64,000 bases of DNA, taken from Cytophaga aurantiaca DSM 3654 (lineage in GTDB: Bacteria > Bacteroidota > Bacteroidia > Cytophagales > Cytophagaceae). Within the stretch, counting starts at the first letter, position 1, and each line of letters begins with the position of its first letter. Both the position numbers and the translations under genes were made by a program. Positions 40,660-49,835 of this stretch are shown one piece after another. The stretch is taken from the NCBI RefSeq assembly GCF_000379725.1, contig NZ_KB903662.1, forward strand, positions 65,144 through 129,143, given 5' to 3'. The notes below the pieces were generated by a model, which saw only the letters and a program-made list of their open reading frames with translations, was not told the DNA's origin and made no database searches.

Positions 40660-41544
40660 TTACACCCCAAACAAATCGCTCGACAAATAACGATCGCCAC
40701 GATCGCAAACGATGCTTACGATCACGCCTGATTCAAGCTGGTTCGCTAATTTAATTGCAGAAGCCATTGCGCCGCCGCTGCTTGTTCCGCCAAAGATACC
40801 TTCTTCGCGAGCTAATCTACGTGTCATTGCAACCGCTTCTTCTTCGCTTACATCCATCTTCACATCCACACGAGAGTCGTCGTAGATCTTTGGTAAATAT
40901 TCGATCGGCCAGCGACGGATCCCCGGAATCTTAGAACCTTCTGTTGGTTGCACACCAACGATCTGTACCGCAGAGTTTTTTTCTTTTAAAAATTTAGATG
41001 TGCCCATGATCGTACCCGTTGTTCCCATAGAAGAAACAAAGTGCGTTACCGTACCATTCGTATCTCTCCAGATCTCCGGACCGGTAGAGTGGTAGTGCGC
41101 CATGTAGTTATCCGGATTCGCAAACTGATTCAGCATGAAATAGCCGCCTTTCGCTACCTGAGCTTCGGCATAATCACGCGAACCTTCAATGCTAATAGCA
41201 GCAGGAGTAAGCGTAACTTTTGCACCGAATGCTTCCATTGTCAATACACGTTCGCGTGTAGAGTTATCCGGCATTACCAGTTCAATATCTAAATTGTATA
41301 AACGTGCGATCATTGCTAAAGCAATACCTGTGTTGCCGCTTGTTGCTTCGATCAGTTTCATGCCCGGCTTGATTTCACCGCGCTCCAGTGCACCTTTGAT
41401 CATGCCGTATGCAGCACGGTCTTTTACACTTCCGCCCGGATTGTGACCTTCAAGTTTTGCGTATATTTTAACATTGGGTTTGTTGAAAATGCGGGTGATC
41501 TCAACAAGAGGCGTGTTGCCGATAAAATCGAGTAATGTTGCCAT
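40660..41544 (-). CDS. cysM: Cysteine synthase (CysM-type)
   Basis: PLP enzyme making cysteine from O-acetylserine (or phosphoserine) and sulfide. PLP lysine in GGSVKDRAAYGMIKGA (about residue 41), substrate loop EATSGNTGIALAM, and GTTGTIMGTSKF for the phosphate. EYLPKIYDDSRVDVKMDVSEE and IFGGTSSGGAMASAIKLA follow. At 294 residues, with a RRWPIEYLP stretch, it fits CysM better than CysK. Just upstream lies the serine acetyltransferase gene in the same direction. Confidence 0.93.
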   Translation of the reverse strand: MATLLDFIGNTPLVEITRIFNKPNVKIYAKLEGHNPGGSVKDRAAYGMIKGALERGEIKPGMKLIEATSGNTGIALAMIARLYNLDIELVMPDNSTRERVLTMEAFGAKVTLTPAAISIEGSRDYAEAQVAKGGYFMLNQFANPDNYMAHYHSTGPEIWRDTNGTVTHFVSSMGTTGTIMGTSKFLKEKNSAVQIVGVQPTEGSKIPGIRRWPIEYLPKIYDDSRVDVKMDVSEEEAVAMTRRLAREEGIFGGTSSGGAMASAIKLANQLESGVIVSIVCDRGDRYLSSDLFGV

Positions 41545-41576
41545 ATTCTAAAAGAAATAATAAATATTATAAATGA

Positions 41577-41609
41577 AACTCTCCAAGGGTTTTAAACCCT
41601 TGGAGAGTT
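41577..41609. repeat. AACTCTCCAAGGGTTT palindrome, copy 3
   Basis: AACTCTCCAAGGGTTT (41577-41592) against AAACCCTTGGAGAGTT (41594-41609), a perfect 16-bp stem, identical in sequence to the copy at 27833. It lies upstream of cysM and downstream of cysE. Confidence 0.8.
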
Positions 41610-41640
41610 AGGGTTGCAAGAATAATTAAACTTTCTTATT

Positions 41641-41826
41641 CTGGCGCCAGTCTTAGCGTAGCGGGGACTGGTGCCATTTAGTTTCCAGTCTTGACTGGTT
41701 TTATTTTAATGCAGTCAAAGACTGCCGAATGATAGACACCAGTCTGAAGACTGGCGCCAGTTGCGTAGACACCAGTCTGAAGAATGGCGCCAGTTGCGTA
41801 GACACCAGTCTGAAGAATGGCGCCAG
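41641..41826. repeat. CTGGCGCCAG element with 33-bp tandem repeats
   Basis: Begins CTGGCGCCAGTCTTAGCGTA at 41641, contains GCAGTCAAAGACTGC (41711-41725), and ends in a tandem: 33-bp units at 41735-41767 and 41768-41800 plus a 26-bp partial at 41801-41826 (GACACCAGTCTGAAGA ... GGCGCCAG ... TTGCGTA). Same family as 56344-56490 and 58089-58219. Non-coding; it fills the cysE-cysM gap together with the palindrome before it. Confidence 0.7.
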
Positions 41827-41859
41827 CGTTAATTTGTTTTTTGTATTTTGGAATTTTAC

Positions 41860-42666
41860 TTAAACCTTCTTCGTACTTACCTCTATCTGCGCCTTGTGAT
41901 ATACACGTGTAAAAGGAGGTACAGATTCCGTAAGCCATACGTTACCACCGATAATACTGCTGTGGCCTACAACCGTTTCACCACCTAAGATGGTAGCACC
42001 GGAATAGATGATCACATTGTCTTCAATCGTAGGGTGACGTTTGGTATCTGCTTTGTCTTTTGAAACACTTAGTGCACCTAATGTTACACCCTGATATATT
42101 TTCACATCGTTGCCGATATGCGCCGTCTCACCGATTACAATTCCTGTGCCGTGATCGATGTAAAAGTTTTTGCCAATCGTTGCACCCGGGTGAATATCAA
42201 TACCTGTTTTGCTATGCGCAAATTCCATGATGATGCGTGGGATCAACGGAATATTCAGATGATACAATGCATTTGCCATACGGTAAAATGCAATCGCATA
42301 GAAACCCGGATATGCACGGATCACTTCAAACTCCGAACGTGCTGCGGGATCACCATTTAATATTGCCTGTATATCGTGTAATAGTTTTTCATATATTACA
42401 GACAGTTCATTCATAAATGCATCCGACAATTCACTTGCAGGTGCAGGCAGATCGTTTTGCATCGAGGTTAATAAGCGTGTCAACTCTTTTTGATAGACAC
42501 CCATTTGTATTTCTACATCCGCAACATCTTTATATTTCGATTGCGTCTGCTCCGGAAATAAAACCAATAGAATGCGCGTTACCAACGTGCAGATATCCGA
42601 AGTAGATGGGAATGTTCCTGCCTGCTGATGTTTTTGTAAGAGCGTTTCTAAAAAGAGCTTATTCAT
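41860..42666 (-). CDS. cysE: Serine O-acetyltransferase
   Basis: Makes O-acetylserine for cysteine synthase. 268 residues from ATG 42666 (MNKLFLETLLQKHQQAG); ATG 42693 is the alternative. The N-terminal helical domain is followed by the left-handed beta-helix (about 165-260): GIDIHPGATIGKNFYIDHGT, GIVIGETAHIGNDVKIYQGV, TLGALSVSKDKADTKRHPTI. His in IDHGTG and the RHP loop are catalytic-site features. No CysE-type C-terminal Ile that would dock into CysK is evident (it ends STKKV). Same strand and order as cysM. Confidence 0.93.
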   Translation of the reverse strand: MNKLFLETLLQKHQQAGTFPSTSDICTLVTRILLVLFPEQTQSKYKDVADVEIQMGVYQKELTRLLTSMQNDLPAPASELSDAFMNELSVIYEKLLHDIQAILNGDPAARSEFEVIRAYPGFYAIAFYRMANALYHLNIPLIPRIIMEFAHSKTGIDIHPGATIGKNFYIDHGTGIVIGETAHIGNDVKIYQGVTLGALSVSKDKADTKRHPTIEDNVIIYSGATILGGETVVGHSSIIGGNVWLTESVPPFTRVYHKAQIEVSTKKV

Positions 42667-42794
42667 AATCGATTTGTTGTTATTATATGGCAATTTATTG
42701 TTTTATTTATAGGCTAACAAATACCTGGTATCTTAGTTCCCAAATAAACTTTTATAGTAACTTAGTTGTTGCAAGCTAGTATTAAATCACAATT

Positions 42795-44363
42795 ATGAGT
42801 TCATTTTCCGTAGAAAAGATTGGTTTACAGGATTCTCAACAGTTTAGTAAATTATTCATAGATTATTTAGCTCAGCAAGAGCAGGTTCAGTCCTTATATA
42901 ACTTTTATCCCGATCTGGCCGGACTGGATGCAGCGATAGCGAAACGCAGCACACAACCCATTAACAGACAGGTATTGGTTGAACGTCTGCAGGCTCAATA
43001 CAAAGGCCTTCCGGTTTCTTCAACAGTACAGAAAAACATCGATCTGTTGTCAGGTACAAATACCTTTACGATCACAACCGGACATCAGCTTTGTTTGGGT
43101 ACCGGCCCGCTGTATCTGATCTTAAAGACTTTGAGCTGTGTGAAGTTGTGTGAGACACTAAAAGCAAAACATGCAGATAAAGAATTTGTTCCCGTTTTCT
43201 GGATGGCTTCGGAAGATCACGATGCGGCAGAGATAAATCATTTTTATGTATTCGGTAAAAAGTATACCTGGGAAACTACACAGACAGGTGCTGTTGGTCG
43301 CTTCATCACAACAGGAATTGAAGAAGTATTGGATACCATTAAAGATATTCCGGTGTGGCTGAAAGAAGCCTATCAATCTTCTGCTACATTGGCAGAAGCA
43401 ACACGTAAAGTAATGCATCACTTGTTTGCAGAGTATGGCGTGGTTGTCATTGACGGCGATGATGCAGCCTTGAAAAAAGAATTCTCCGGTATTATTGAAA
43501 AAGAATTGTTCAATCAATCTGCTGTGGGTGTGATGAATCAGACCAATAAAGCGATTGAAGGTTTTGGTTATGCCACGCAGGTACATCCCCGCGACATCAA
43601 TTTATTTTATATCAAGGATGCGATACGCGAGCGGTTAGAGAAACAAGGTGAACGTTTTGTGGTACTGCATACAGAGCTTTCTTTTTCTGCAGAAGAAATT
43701 AAAAAAGAATTAGCAGAGCACCCCGAGCGATTCAGTCCGAATGTAGTGTTACGTCCCTTGTATGAGAGTACCATTCTTCCGGATATTGCTTATGTAGGTG
43801 GACCTGGAGAGATTGCATATTGGTTGCAGTTGAAAGAAGTGTTTGCAGTGTACAATACATTTTTACCTGCGATCTTTCCGCGTATGTTTTCAGGAGTTGT
43901 TACCAAACAACAATGTGTTAAACTGGAGAAAGCGAATGTGTCGATTGCAGAATTGTTTTTAAATGAATTTGATCTGAAACAGTTAATTGTTTCACGTTCT
44001 GTTCAAGAAGAAATTTCCATTGAAGCACATGCGAAAGAAATCATTACGGCATTTGATAAGATTGCTGAAATAGCGACAACTGTTGACGGATCATTGCAAT
44101 CGTGGGCACAGGCAGAGAAAGCAAAAGCATTGAAGCAAATCGATGATATTGAAAAGAAAATCCGCAAAGCCGAAGAACGCAAACACGAAGACGCAATTAA
44201 AAGTGTATTAGGGATTCGGGAAAAAATATTGCCAAACGGAAAATTGCAGGAGCGTCAGGAATCGGTGTTTACATTTTTAGTAAACGATGCAGATCTGATT
44301 CAGAAATTATATCAGTCGCTTGATCCCTGTACATTCAACATACAGATGTGTTGTTATGAATAA
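42795..44363 (+). CDS. bshC: Bacillithiol biosynthesis cysteine-adding enzyme
   Basis: BshC adds cysteine to GlcN-malate in the last step of bacillithiol synthesis. 522 residues with all the marks: TGHQLCLGTGPLYLILKTLS, FWMASEDHDAAEINHFYVFG, VLRPLYESTILPDIAYVGGP, GEIAYWLQLKEVF, then a long coiled coil (about 420-475: KAKALKQIDDIEKKIRKAEE) and the C-terminal ILPNGKLQERQESVF. bshA and bshB are not in the window. Its last 8 nt overlap the 5-FTHF cyclo-ligase gene (ATGAATAA). Confidence 0.94.
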   Translation: MSSFSVEKIGLQDSQQFSKLFIDYLAQQEQVQSLYNFYPDLAGLDAAIAKRSTQPINRQVLVERLQAQYKGLPVSSTVQKNIDLLSGTNTFTITTGHQLCLGTGPLYLILKTLSCVKLCETLKAKHADKEFVPVFWMASEDHDAAEINHFYVFGKKYTWETTQTGAVGRFITTGIEEVLDTIKDIPVWLKEAYQSSATLAEATRKVMHHLFAEYGVVVIDGDDAALKKEFSGIIEKELFNQSAVGVMNQTNKAIEGFGYATQVHPRDINLFYIKDAIRERLEKQGERFVVLHTELSFSAEEIKKELAEHPERFSPNVVLRPLYESTILPDIAYVGGPGEIAYWLQLKEVFAVYNTFLPAIFPRMFSGVVTKQQCVKLEKANVSIAELFLNEFDLKQLIVSRSVQEEISIEAHAKEIITAFDKIAEIATTVDGSLQSWAQAEKAKALKQIDDIEKKIRKAEERKHEDAIKSVLGIREKILPNGKLQERQESVFTFLVNDADLIQKLYQSLDPCTFNIQMCCYE

Positions 44364-44931
44364 AGAAACTGCACGCAAGATCTACATTGCCAAGCGCAAC
44401 GAACTTTCTGCTGACGAGATTCAGGCGAAAAGTAAGTTAATTGCCGAAACGTTTATTGGTTCTGATCTCTGGAAAGATGCAAAGTTCATTCATATTTTTA
44501 TTTCTATTCCAAACAAAGGAGAAATAGACACTTCTTTTTTACTGAACTTTTTTTTAAAACAACATCCTGAAATTAAGATCTGTACATCCATTGTTCATGC
44601 AAACGGCCAGGATTTACTTCATACCTGCATCACTTCTGAAACAACATATCTTCCGAATAAATGGAATATACCCGAACCTGTGGAACGCCTTGAAGTAGAT
44701 GAAAAGAATATTGATCTCGTATTGCTACCACTGTTAGCTTTCGATACTAAAGGGAACAGAGTAGGGTATGGCAAAGGTTTTTACGATCGGTTTTTAAGAA
44801 AATGTAAACCGGATGTAGTAAAAGTTGGTTTGAGTTTATTTGAACCGACAAAGGACTTGATTGATGCCGATGCCTGGGATGTTCCATTGGATTGGGTCTT
44901 GACGCCGGAGCAGATATACGGATTTAACTAG
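44356..44931 (+). CDS. 5-formyltetrahydrofolate cyclo-ligase
   Basis: Converts 5-formyl-THF to 5,10-methenyl-THF with ATP. 191 residues from ATG 44356: KETARKIYIAKRNELSADEI, the strand FIHIFISIPNKGEIDTSFLL, and the signature LLPLLAFDTKGNRVGYGKG with FYDRFLRK, which binds ATP-phosphate. The ATG lies inside the bshC stop region; a start at 44320 in the same frame would overlap more of bshC. Likely translated with bshC. Confidence 0.92.
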   Translation: MNKETARKIYIAKRNELSADEIQAKSKLIAETFIGSDLWKDAKFIHIFISIPNKGEIDTSFLLNFFLKQHPEIKICTSIVHANGQDLLHTCITSETTYLPNKWNIPEPVERLEVDEKNIDLVLLPLLAFDTKGNRVGYGKGFYDRFLRKCKPDVVKVGLSLFEPTKDLIDADAWDVPLDWVLTPEQIYGFN

Positions 44932-44941
44932 AGATGTACTT

Positions 44942-45763
44942 ATGAAAATTATTTTCACTTCAGTTATTTTTATTTTCGCTCTTATTTATTCACAGGTTGA
45001 AGCCTGTTCCATTTTTTATTACATCGACAAAGCAACAGGCAAGATCTATGTAGTCAATAATGAAGATTATTACTACAATGTAAAAGCTTACATTCAGATC
45101 AATCCTAAGACAGATAAAAGCTACGCACGTTTGTGGTATGGCTGGAATGACTTTGCACAAGGAGGAATCAATCAGCACGGTTTGTTTTTTGATGGCGCGA
45201 CAACTCCCAGGCAAAAAATCGATCAAGCCTATCACGATCCCAAAGGCAGAAACGTAGGCGACGAAATCTTAGCCGTCTGTAAAACCGTTGATGAAGCCAT
45301 TGCATATTTAGAAAAAGAAAAAATTGCCATTGCAGAAGGGCACATCATGTTTGGAGACTCTACAGGTAATGCTGTAGTGATCGAATGGGTTCAGGGAGAG
45401 AAAAAGATTGTACACATTACAGATAATATGCTGATTGCGACTAATTACTTATTGACAGATACAACAGCAGGTAATTATCCTTGCTACAGATATAATTCTA
45501 TTGAAGAACGCTTAACCAAACTCAATGAAAGTACTGACAGTTTGAATATGAAGGTTGTTGGCAATGCGATTGGTGGCGCTGTGCAAGTTCCCAACAAAGA
45601 TGCAGAAGGGAAAGAAGGCGGCACCTTATATACCAGTTTTATAAACATCAGCGACATGGAATTGATCATTATTTATAAGCTGGACAATTCAAAAATGATC
45701 AAACTTAAGTTGAACGAAGAGTTTGAAAAGCGAAAGCCGCAAAAGATTTACTTAGGGAATTGA
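44942..45763 (+). CDS. Exported Ntn-hydrolase (linear amide C-N hydrolase / acylase-like)
   Basis: 273 residues. Signal peptide MKIIFTSVIFIFALIYSQVE, followed by A-C-S: if processed after EA, Cys22 becomes the N-terminal nucleophile, as in choloylglycine hydrolase/penicillin V acylase and the IAT-like Ntn families. Supporting parts: VVNNEDYYYNVKAYIQINP, GGINQHGLFFDGATTP, VDEAIAYLEKEKIAIAEGHI, MFGDSTGNAVVIEWVQ and LIATNYLL. Predicted to cut amide bonds (acyl-homoserine lactone, peptide or N-acyl substrates) outside the cytoplasm. The substrate is not defined. Confidence 0.83.
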   Translation: MKIIFTSVIFIFALIYSQVEACSIFYYIDKATGKIYVVNNEDYYYNVKAYIQINPKTDKSYARLWYGWNDFAQGGINQHGLFFDGATTPRQKIDQAYHDPKGRNVGDEILAVCKTVDEAIAYLEKEKIAIAEGHIMFGDSTGNAVVIEWVQGEKKIVHITDNMLIATNYLLTDTTAGNYPCYRYNSIEERLTKLNESTDSLNMKVVGNAIGGAVQVPNKDAEGKEGGTLYTSFINISDMELIIIYKLDNSKMIKLKLNEEFEKRKPQKIYLGN

Positions 45764-45820
45764 CGTGGTTTTAAATCATTTGTATAGAAACATATAATAA
45801 TTTTTAATCGACAGTTTTGA

Positions 45821-46591
45821 TTAAGCACTAAAATGATTTTTAGAATGGATATTTTTTATCAATTCATCTACACTTCTTTTTATATTTTCTTCTTGTAAAT
45901 TGCCTAAAGAAAAAGTGATTAGCATTAAAGTACTGTATAGGACAAACGAGAACCTTTTTGTAAGGATTTCGGTATATAAATTTCTTGTAAATTCATAAGA
46001 GTACCATCCTAGATGCTCATATTTGCTTAGTAAGAGCCATGTGTCATAGCTCTTAATGATTTGAATATCATAAAAATCTTGAGATTCCTTCTCAGAAAAT
46101 TTCTTATGTATTTCAGAGATAATAAAGTTGGTATTAGTTTTTGAAGATTTACCAGTATTTATATTAGTGCGAACATAATTGAGTACTGAATTATCAGTTA
46201 AATATTTATTAAGATGATGTTCTTGCAAGCCTTCAGGAGCAATTTTTAATTTTTTAAGCGTTTCTATATAAGTATCTACTTTTTTTAAATCAGCATTGTA
46301 AAAATTATTAAGCATGTCGATCATATCATCTTCGTTTTTAGAAAATTTGGATATATACCCAACTATAATAAAGTCCGAAAGTATATTTCTGCTTAATAAA
46401 CCAATTGCATGATCGTGAGCACTAATTCCTGATTTCATAAGAATTCTAATTGATTCGAGTGAAACAGTCGTCCTTTCTAATACATGATGGAAAGTGAATT
46501 GTATAGGGAAATTAAGAGTGCTAGATTCATCTTTAATTAAAATAGGATTAATTAAATTGAGAATTTCGGTGATAGATTTATCTAAATCCAT
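45821..46591 (-). CDS. Uncharacterised protein, possibly DUF5677-like
   Basis: 256 residues, mostly helical; MDLDKSITEILNLINPILIK, HHVLERTTVSLESIRILMK, AIGLLSRNILSDFIIVGYIS. The arrangement of helices with an H/E-rich core (YEHLGWYSYEFTRNLY) recalls DUF5677-type proteins, but I could not confirm this. AT-rich compared with its neighbours and inserted alone between housekeeping genes, so probably acquired. One strong terminator separates it from ctpA. Confidence 0.7.
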   Translation of the reverse strand: MDLDKSITEILNLINPILIKDESSTLNFPIQFTFHHVLERTTVSLESIRILMKSGISAHDHAIGLLSRNILSDFIIVGYISKFSKNEDDMIDMLNNFYNADLKKVDTYIETLKKLKIAPEGLQEHHLNKYLTDNSVLNYVRTNINTGKSSKTNTNFIISEIHKKFSEKESQDFYDIQIIKSYDTWLLLSKYEHLGWYSYEFTRNLYTEILTKRFSFVLYSTLMLITFSLGNLQEENIKRSVDELIKNIHSKNHFSA

Positions 46592-46627
46592 ATTTCGATA
46601 TAAATTAATATTTTGTTTTAGGGAATT

Positions 46628-46661
46628 AAAAAGCCTTCTTAAAAATTTAAGAAGGCTTTTT
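46628..46661. terminator. Terminator between ctpA and the 45821 gene
   Basis: AAAAAGCCTTCTTAAA (46628-46643) and TTTAAGAAGGCTTTTT (46646-46661), a perfect 16-bp stem with A/T tails on both sides. It follows the minus-strand ctpA stop by 25 bp. Confidence 0.9.
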
Positions 46662-46685
46662 GCATAATAAAATTAAGAAACTTCC

Positions 46686-48314
46686 TTACTCCGAAATCTT
46701 CGCAGCTTCTTTGAATGAGCTTAAGCCTTTGTTGTAGATCTCATCTTTTTGATTGTAGATCTGGTAGAAGCCTTTGTTGCCCCATGCGCTACGTGCGATA
46801 TACGCTTTCACGTTATTTTGTATAAATGATTTAGAACGTTTATACTGAACGTCGTTATAGGTTACACCATTTTTCGTTGCAAGTGCAATCACGTCTTTCA
46901 ACATGGCATCCGTTACCACAAACGATTTGAAATACTCTTCGTACGTCATTTTGCTTAATATTGCTTTGTTTTCCTGATAATAATTCAAAGTGTATTCTCT
47001 GATTACATTTTCATTGAACAGTTCCATTAAATACTTCGTGTATTCAGATGTGTCTCTGCCTACAAAGACATCCGGCATAATACCGCCACCACCATAAACA
47101 GTTCTACCTTTTGAAGTTTCATATTTCAATGAATCATTGAAACGGATACTGTCTGCATGGAAGAATTCACCGTGCTGGTAGCGTGCCAATAGATCTGAGT
47201 CGTATGCGGAAGCATCTTCTTTATCATACGGCTTTTGTATACTTCTTCCGCTTGGAGTATAGTAACGTGAAATCGTAATACGCAATTGAGAACCATCGTT
47301 TAAGGTAACCGGCATTTGTACCAAACCTTTACCAAACGATCTTCTTCCCACGATCAATGCGCGGTCGTTATCCTGTAATGCACCGGATAAAATTTCAGAA
47401 GCAGAAGCACTTCCTTCGTTAATCAATACCACAACCGGACCCGTTTCAAATGCACCTGCAATACGTGCACGAAACTCCTGATCGTATTTCGTTCCTTTAC
47501 CATCTGTATAAACAATCATTTTATTTCCGGAGATCAATTGATCGGCAATGTTGGTTGCCCGGTCTAAATATCCGCCGCCATTATCTTTCAAGTCGATCAT
47601 TAAGCGCTGCATACCTTGTTTCTTCAAGTCGTTCAACGCTTCCAGGAATTCGTCGTATGTTTTATCTCCAAAACGACTGATCTTAATGTAGCCTGTAGTT
47701 TTATCGATCATGTACGCTGCATCAATCGAGTAGGTAGGTATTTTATCGCGAATGATTGTGTAGGTTAATAATTTTGCAGAACCTTTACGTTTGACAGTTA
47801 GCAATACTTTAGTGCCTTTTGGTCCGCGTAATCTTTTAAATACGTCAGCAGAAGTAACACCATTACCTGCCATTTGTATCGTATCAACTTTTACAATTTT
47901 ATCTCCGGCCATTAGTCCAGCTTTTTCAGACGGGCCGCCACTGATAGGGGATACAACATAGATGGTATCTTTAATGATATTGAATTCAATACCGATCCCC
48001 TCAAAATTACTTTCAAGCTGCGCATCCGCGATCTGACGATCTCTTGCCGGAATATAAGCTGTATGCGGATCTAATTTTTCCAGCATCTGTGTGATTGAAT
48101 AATCTACCAGCTTGTCAACATCTACCGTATCTACATAGTCTTGCTGAATGTAATTCAGAATTTCAGCGAAACGTAAATAGTTCCCTGCTATGTTTTGTTC
48201 GCTGCCTTTTTTGGACATGGCAGCGCCGATGAAAATTCCGCAGATCACGGCTAAAGCCAAAAATATCGGCAAACGCATTTGAAAGAGGGTATTTTTCGGT
48301 TTTTGGTCTTCCAT
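46686..48314 (-). CDS. C-terminal processing peptidase, S41 family
   Basis: 542 residues. One membrane anchor (PIFLALAVICGIFIGAAM), a PDZ domain (about 95-180: FEGIGIEFNIIKDTIYVVSP, GLMAGDKIVKVDTIQMAG), then the S41 catalytic domain with Ser in INEGSASASEILSGALQD (about residue 310) and Lys in VGRRSFGKGLVQ (about 335). GGGIMPDVFVGRDTSEYT and the helical end are usual for Bacteroidota CtpA. Degrades or trims envelope proteins in the periplasm. Followed by a terminator. Confidence 0.93.
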   Translation of the reverse strand: MEDQKPKNTLFQMRLPIFLALAVICGIFIGAAMSKKGSEQNIAGNYLRFAEILNYIQQDYVDTVDVDKLVDYSITQMLEKLDPHTAYIPARDRQIADAQLESNFEGIGIEFNIIKDTIYVVSPISGGPSEKAGLMAGDKIVKVDTIQMAGNGVTSADVFKRLRGPKGTKVLLTVKRKGSAKLLTYTIIRDKIPTYSIDAAYMIDKTTGYIKISRFGDKTYDEFLEALNDLKKQGMQRLMIDLKDNGGGYLDRATNIADQLISGNKMIVYTDGKGTKYDQEFRARIAGAFETGPVVVLINEGSASASEILSGALQDNDRALIVGRRSFGKGLVQMPVTLNDGSQLRITISRYYTPSGRSIQKPYDKEDASAYDSDLLARYQHGEFFHADSIRFNDSLKYETSKGRTVYGGGGIMPDVFVGRDTSEYTKYLMELFNENVIREYTLNYYQENKAILSKMTYEEYFKSFVVTDAMLKDVIALATKNGVTYNDVQYKRSKSFIQNNVKAYIARSAWGNKGFYQIYNQKDEIYNKGLSSFKEAAKISE

Positions 48315-48577
48315 AAATAAGGTTAATTAAATGTAATTCAGTATGATATGTTTTATTTGAATTAAGTCTAAATAAGATTGTCAATCTCTAACAACCTTGC
48401 TAACTTTAAGTTCAATTTGAGCAGTAATTTACATTTCTGCTTGTATAAGCAAACATAATACTTTTAACACATACTTGTATGTTGAAAGGAAGTTTATTCA
48501 GGCAGAGATTTCGCAATCGTTTTAATTGAAAGAACAACGTACGTTCGCGTGTTTATATTCTTCCTTAAGATCAATTA

Positions 48578-49726
48578 ATGAAAAAATCAATAATGAATAC
48601 CTTCTCAATCCTTTTGGCAGGAATAGGTATATGTGTTTTGTCTTGTAAATCAAAGGACGATAAGTCTTCAAATCTTGTTCAGGCAGACCGTAAACCTTTG
48701 GTTGAAAATTTAGGGAACAATGTAATTTTGCCACGTTATGAAGCATTGAATACATCGATTAATACGTTTGATACAGAGGTGCAATCGTTTGCATCTTCGC
48801 CTTCGCTTAGTGGTTTACAGGCATTGCGTACAAAGTTTTTTGACGCATATAAAAAATGGGAATACACAGCACAATTTAATTTTGGTCCGGCAAGTGCCAG
48901 CACAGTGATGCTGCAAACAGAAACCATCAATGTGTTTCCATCGGATACCACATTGATCCGAACGAAGATCGCACAAGGTATCACAAGCATTCCTTCTACA
49001 GGCAGTACAACGTATTCAGGTTTTCCAGCAATCGATTATTTACTGTATGGAAAAAGTTTAACAGCGCAGCAGATCGTTGATTCCTTCACTGTTTCAGCAA
49101 ACGCCTCAAAACGTTGTGATGTATTAAAGGCAGTAAGCACAAATCTTAAAACGAAGATCAATACCACGTACACAAACTGGACTTCAACCGGTTCAAATTT
49201 TGTGAATTTGTATACCAATAATACCGGTCTTGACCTGGGAAGTTCTACTTCTCAAACCATTAATATGATGGTTGCAGATCTTGAAAATTGCAAAAATTAT
49301 AAATTGGGTGTACCTCTGAATATTGTGCATAATGTAGTGGTCGATGCCAATGTGGTGTATCCGTTTAAAACCGAAGCGTTTTATTCCGATTCCTCTCTGG
49401 TATTGTTGAAAGCCAGTGTTGAAGCTATTCGTCAGCTGTATATGGGGATTTCGACGCAGGGAGTAGATGGAAAAGGGTATGACGATTATCTGGAAGCGAT
49501 TGGTCGTACGGCATTGAATACGCAGATCAAGAATCAAATCGAATTGGTGCAGATAAAACTGGATAATATTGGAGAGCCAATTTCTCTAGCAGTTACTACT
49601 CCGGCAGGAAAACAAAAAGTTACGGACGCATACAACGAAGCTCAGAATTTATTGACGGTATTAAAGGTGGATTTTGCATCGGCAATGGGCATAATTATCT
49701 CTTATGGCGATACAGATGGCGACTGA
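48578..49726 (+). CDS. Imelysin-family lipoprotein, second copy
   Basis: 382 residues. MKKSIMNTFSILLAGIGICVLSC is a lipoprotein signal peptide (ATG 48578). The core has FPAIDYLLYGKSLTAQQIVD, where the usual H of GxHxxE is replaced by P-A-I-D (as in the EfeM/IrpA-like branch), and YDDYLEAIGRTALNTQIKNQ. The end AMGIIISYGDTDGD matches imelysin C-termini. Compared with the 21293 gene it lacks the SCFSD block. Iron uptake role known for the family. A TCTAAA half-site (48367-48372) lies in the upstream gap but is 200 bp away. Confidence 0.87.
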   Translation: MKKSIMNTFSILLAGIGICVLSCKSKDDKSSNLVQADRKPLVENLGNNVILPRYEALNTSINTFDTEVQSFASSPSLSGLQALRTKFFDAYKKWEYTAQFNFGPASASTVMLQTETINVFPSDTTLIRTKIAQGITSIPSTGSTTYSGFPAIDYLLYGKSLTAQQIVDSFTVSANASKRCDVLKAVSTNLKTKINTTYTNWTSTGSNFVNLYTNNTGLDLGSSTSQTINMMVADLENCKNYKLGVPLNIVHNVVVDANVVYPFKTEAFYSDSSLVLLKASVEAIRQLYMGISTQGVDGKGYDDYLEAIGRTALNTQIKNQIELVQIKLDNIGEPISLAVTTPAGKQKVTDAYNEAQNLLTVLKVDFASAMGIIISYGDTDGD

Positions 49727-49835
49727 TTGTTGAATAAAATTCATTGTGTGGCACTGTTTATAACTAAGTGATGCGGATCATTGTCGATAAAAGACCATTT
49801 TGGTATATTTATCTGTGAACTTTAAGTTGAAACAT

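Noticed and set aside
41678-41938. Minus-strand 86-residue frame with LQTGVYATGAI repeats
   Set aside because: It is the translation of the 33-bp non-coding tandem repeat and overlaps the end of cysE; no homologous protein pattern.
48356-48372. Operator-like TTTGAATTAAGTCTAAA before the second imelysin
   Set aside because: Only the right half matches; 206 bp from the gene and closer to ctpA; chance is likely in AT-rich DNA.
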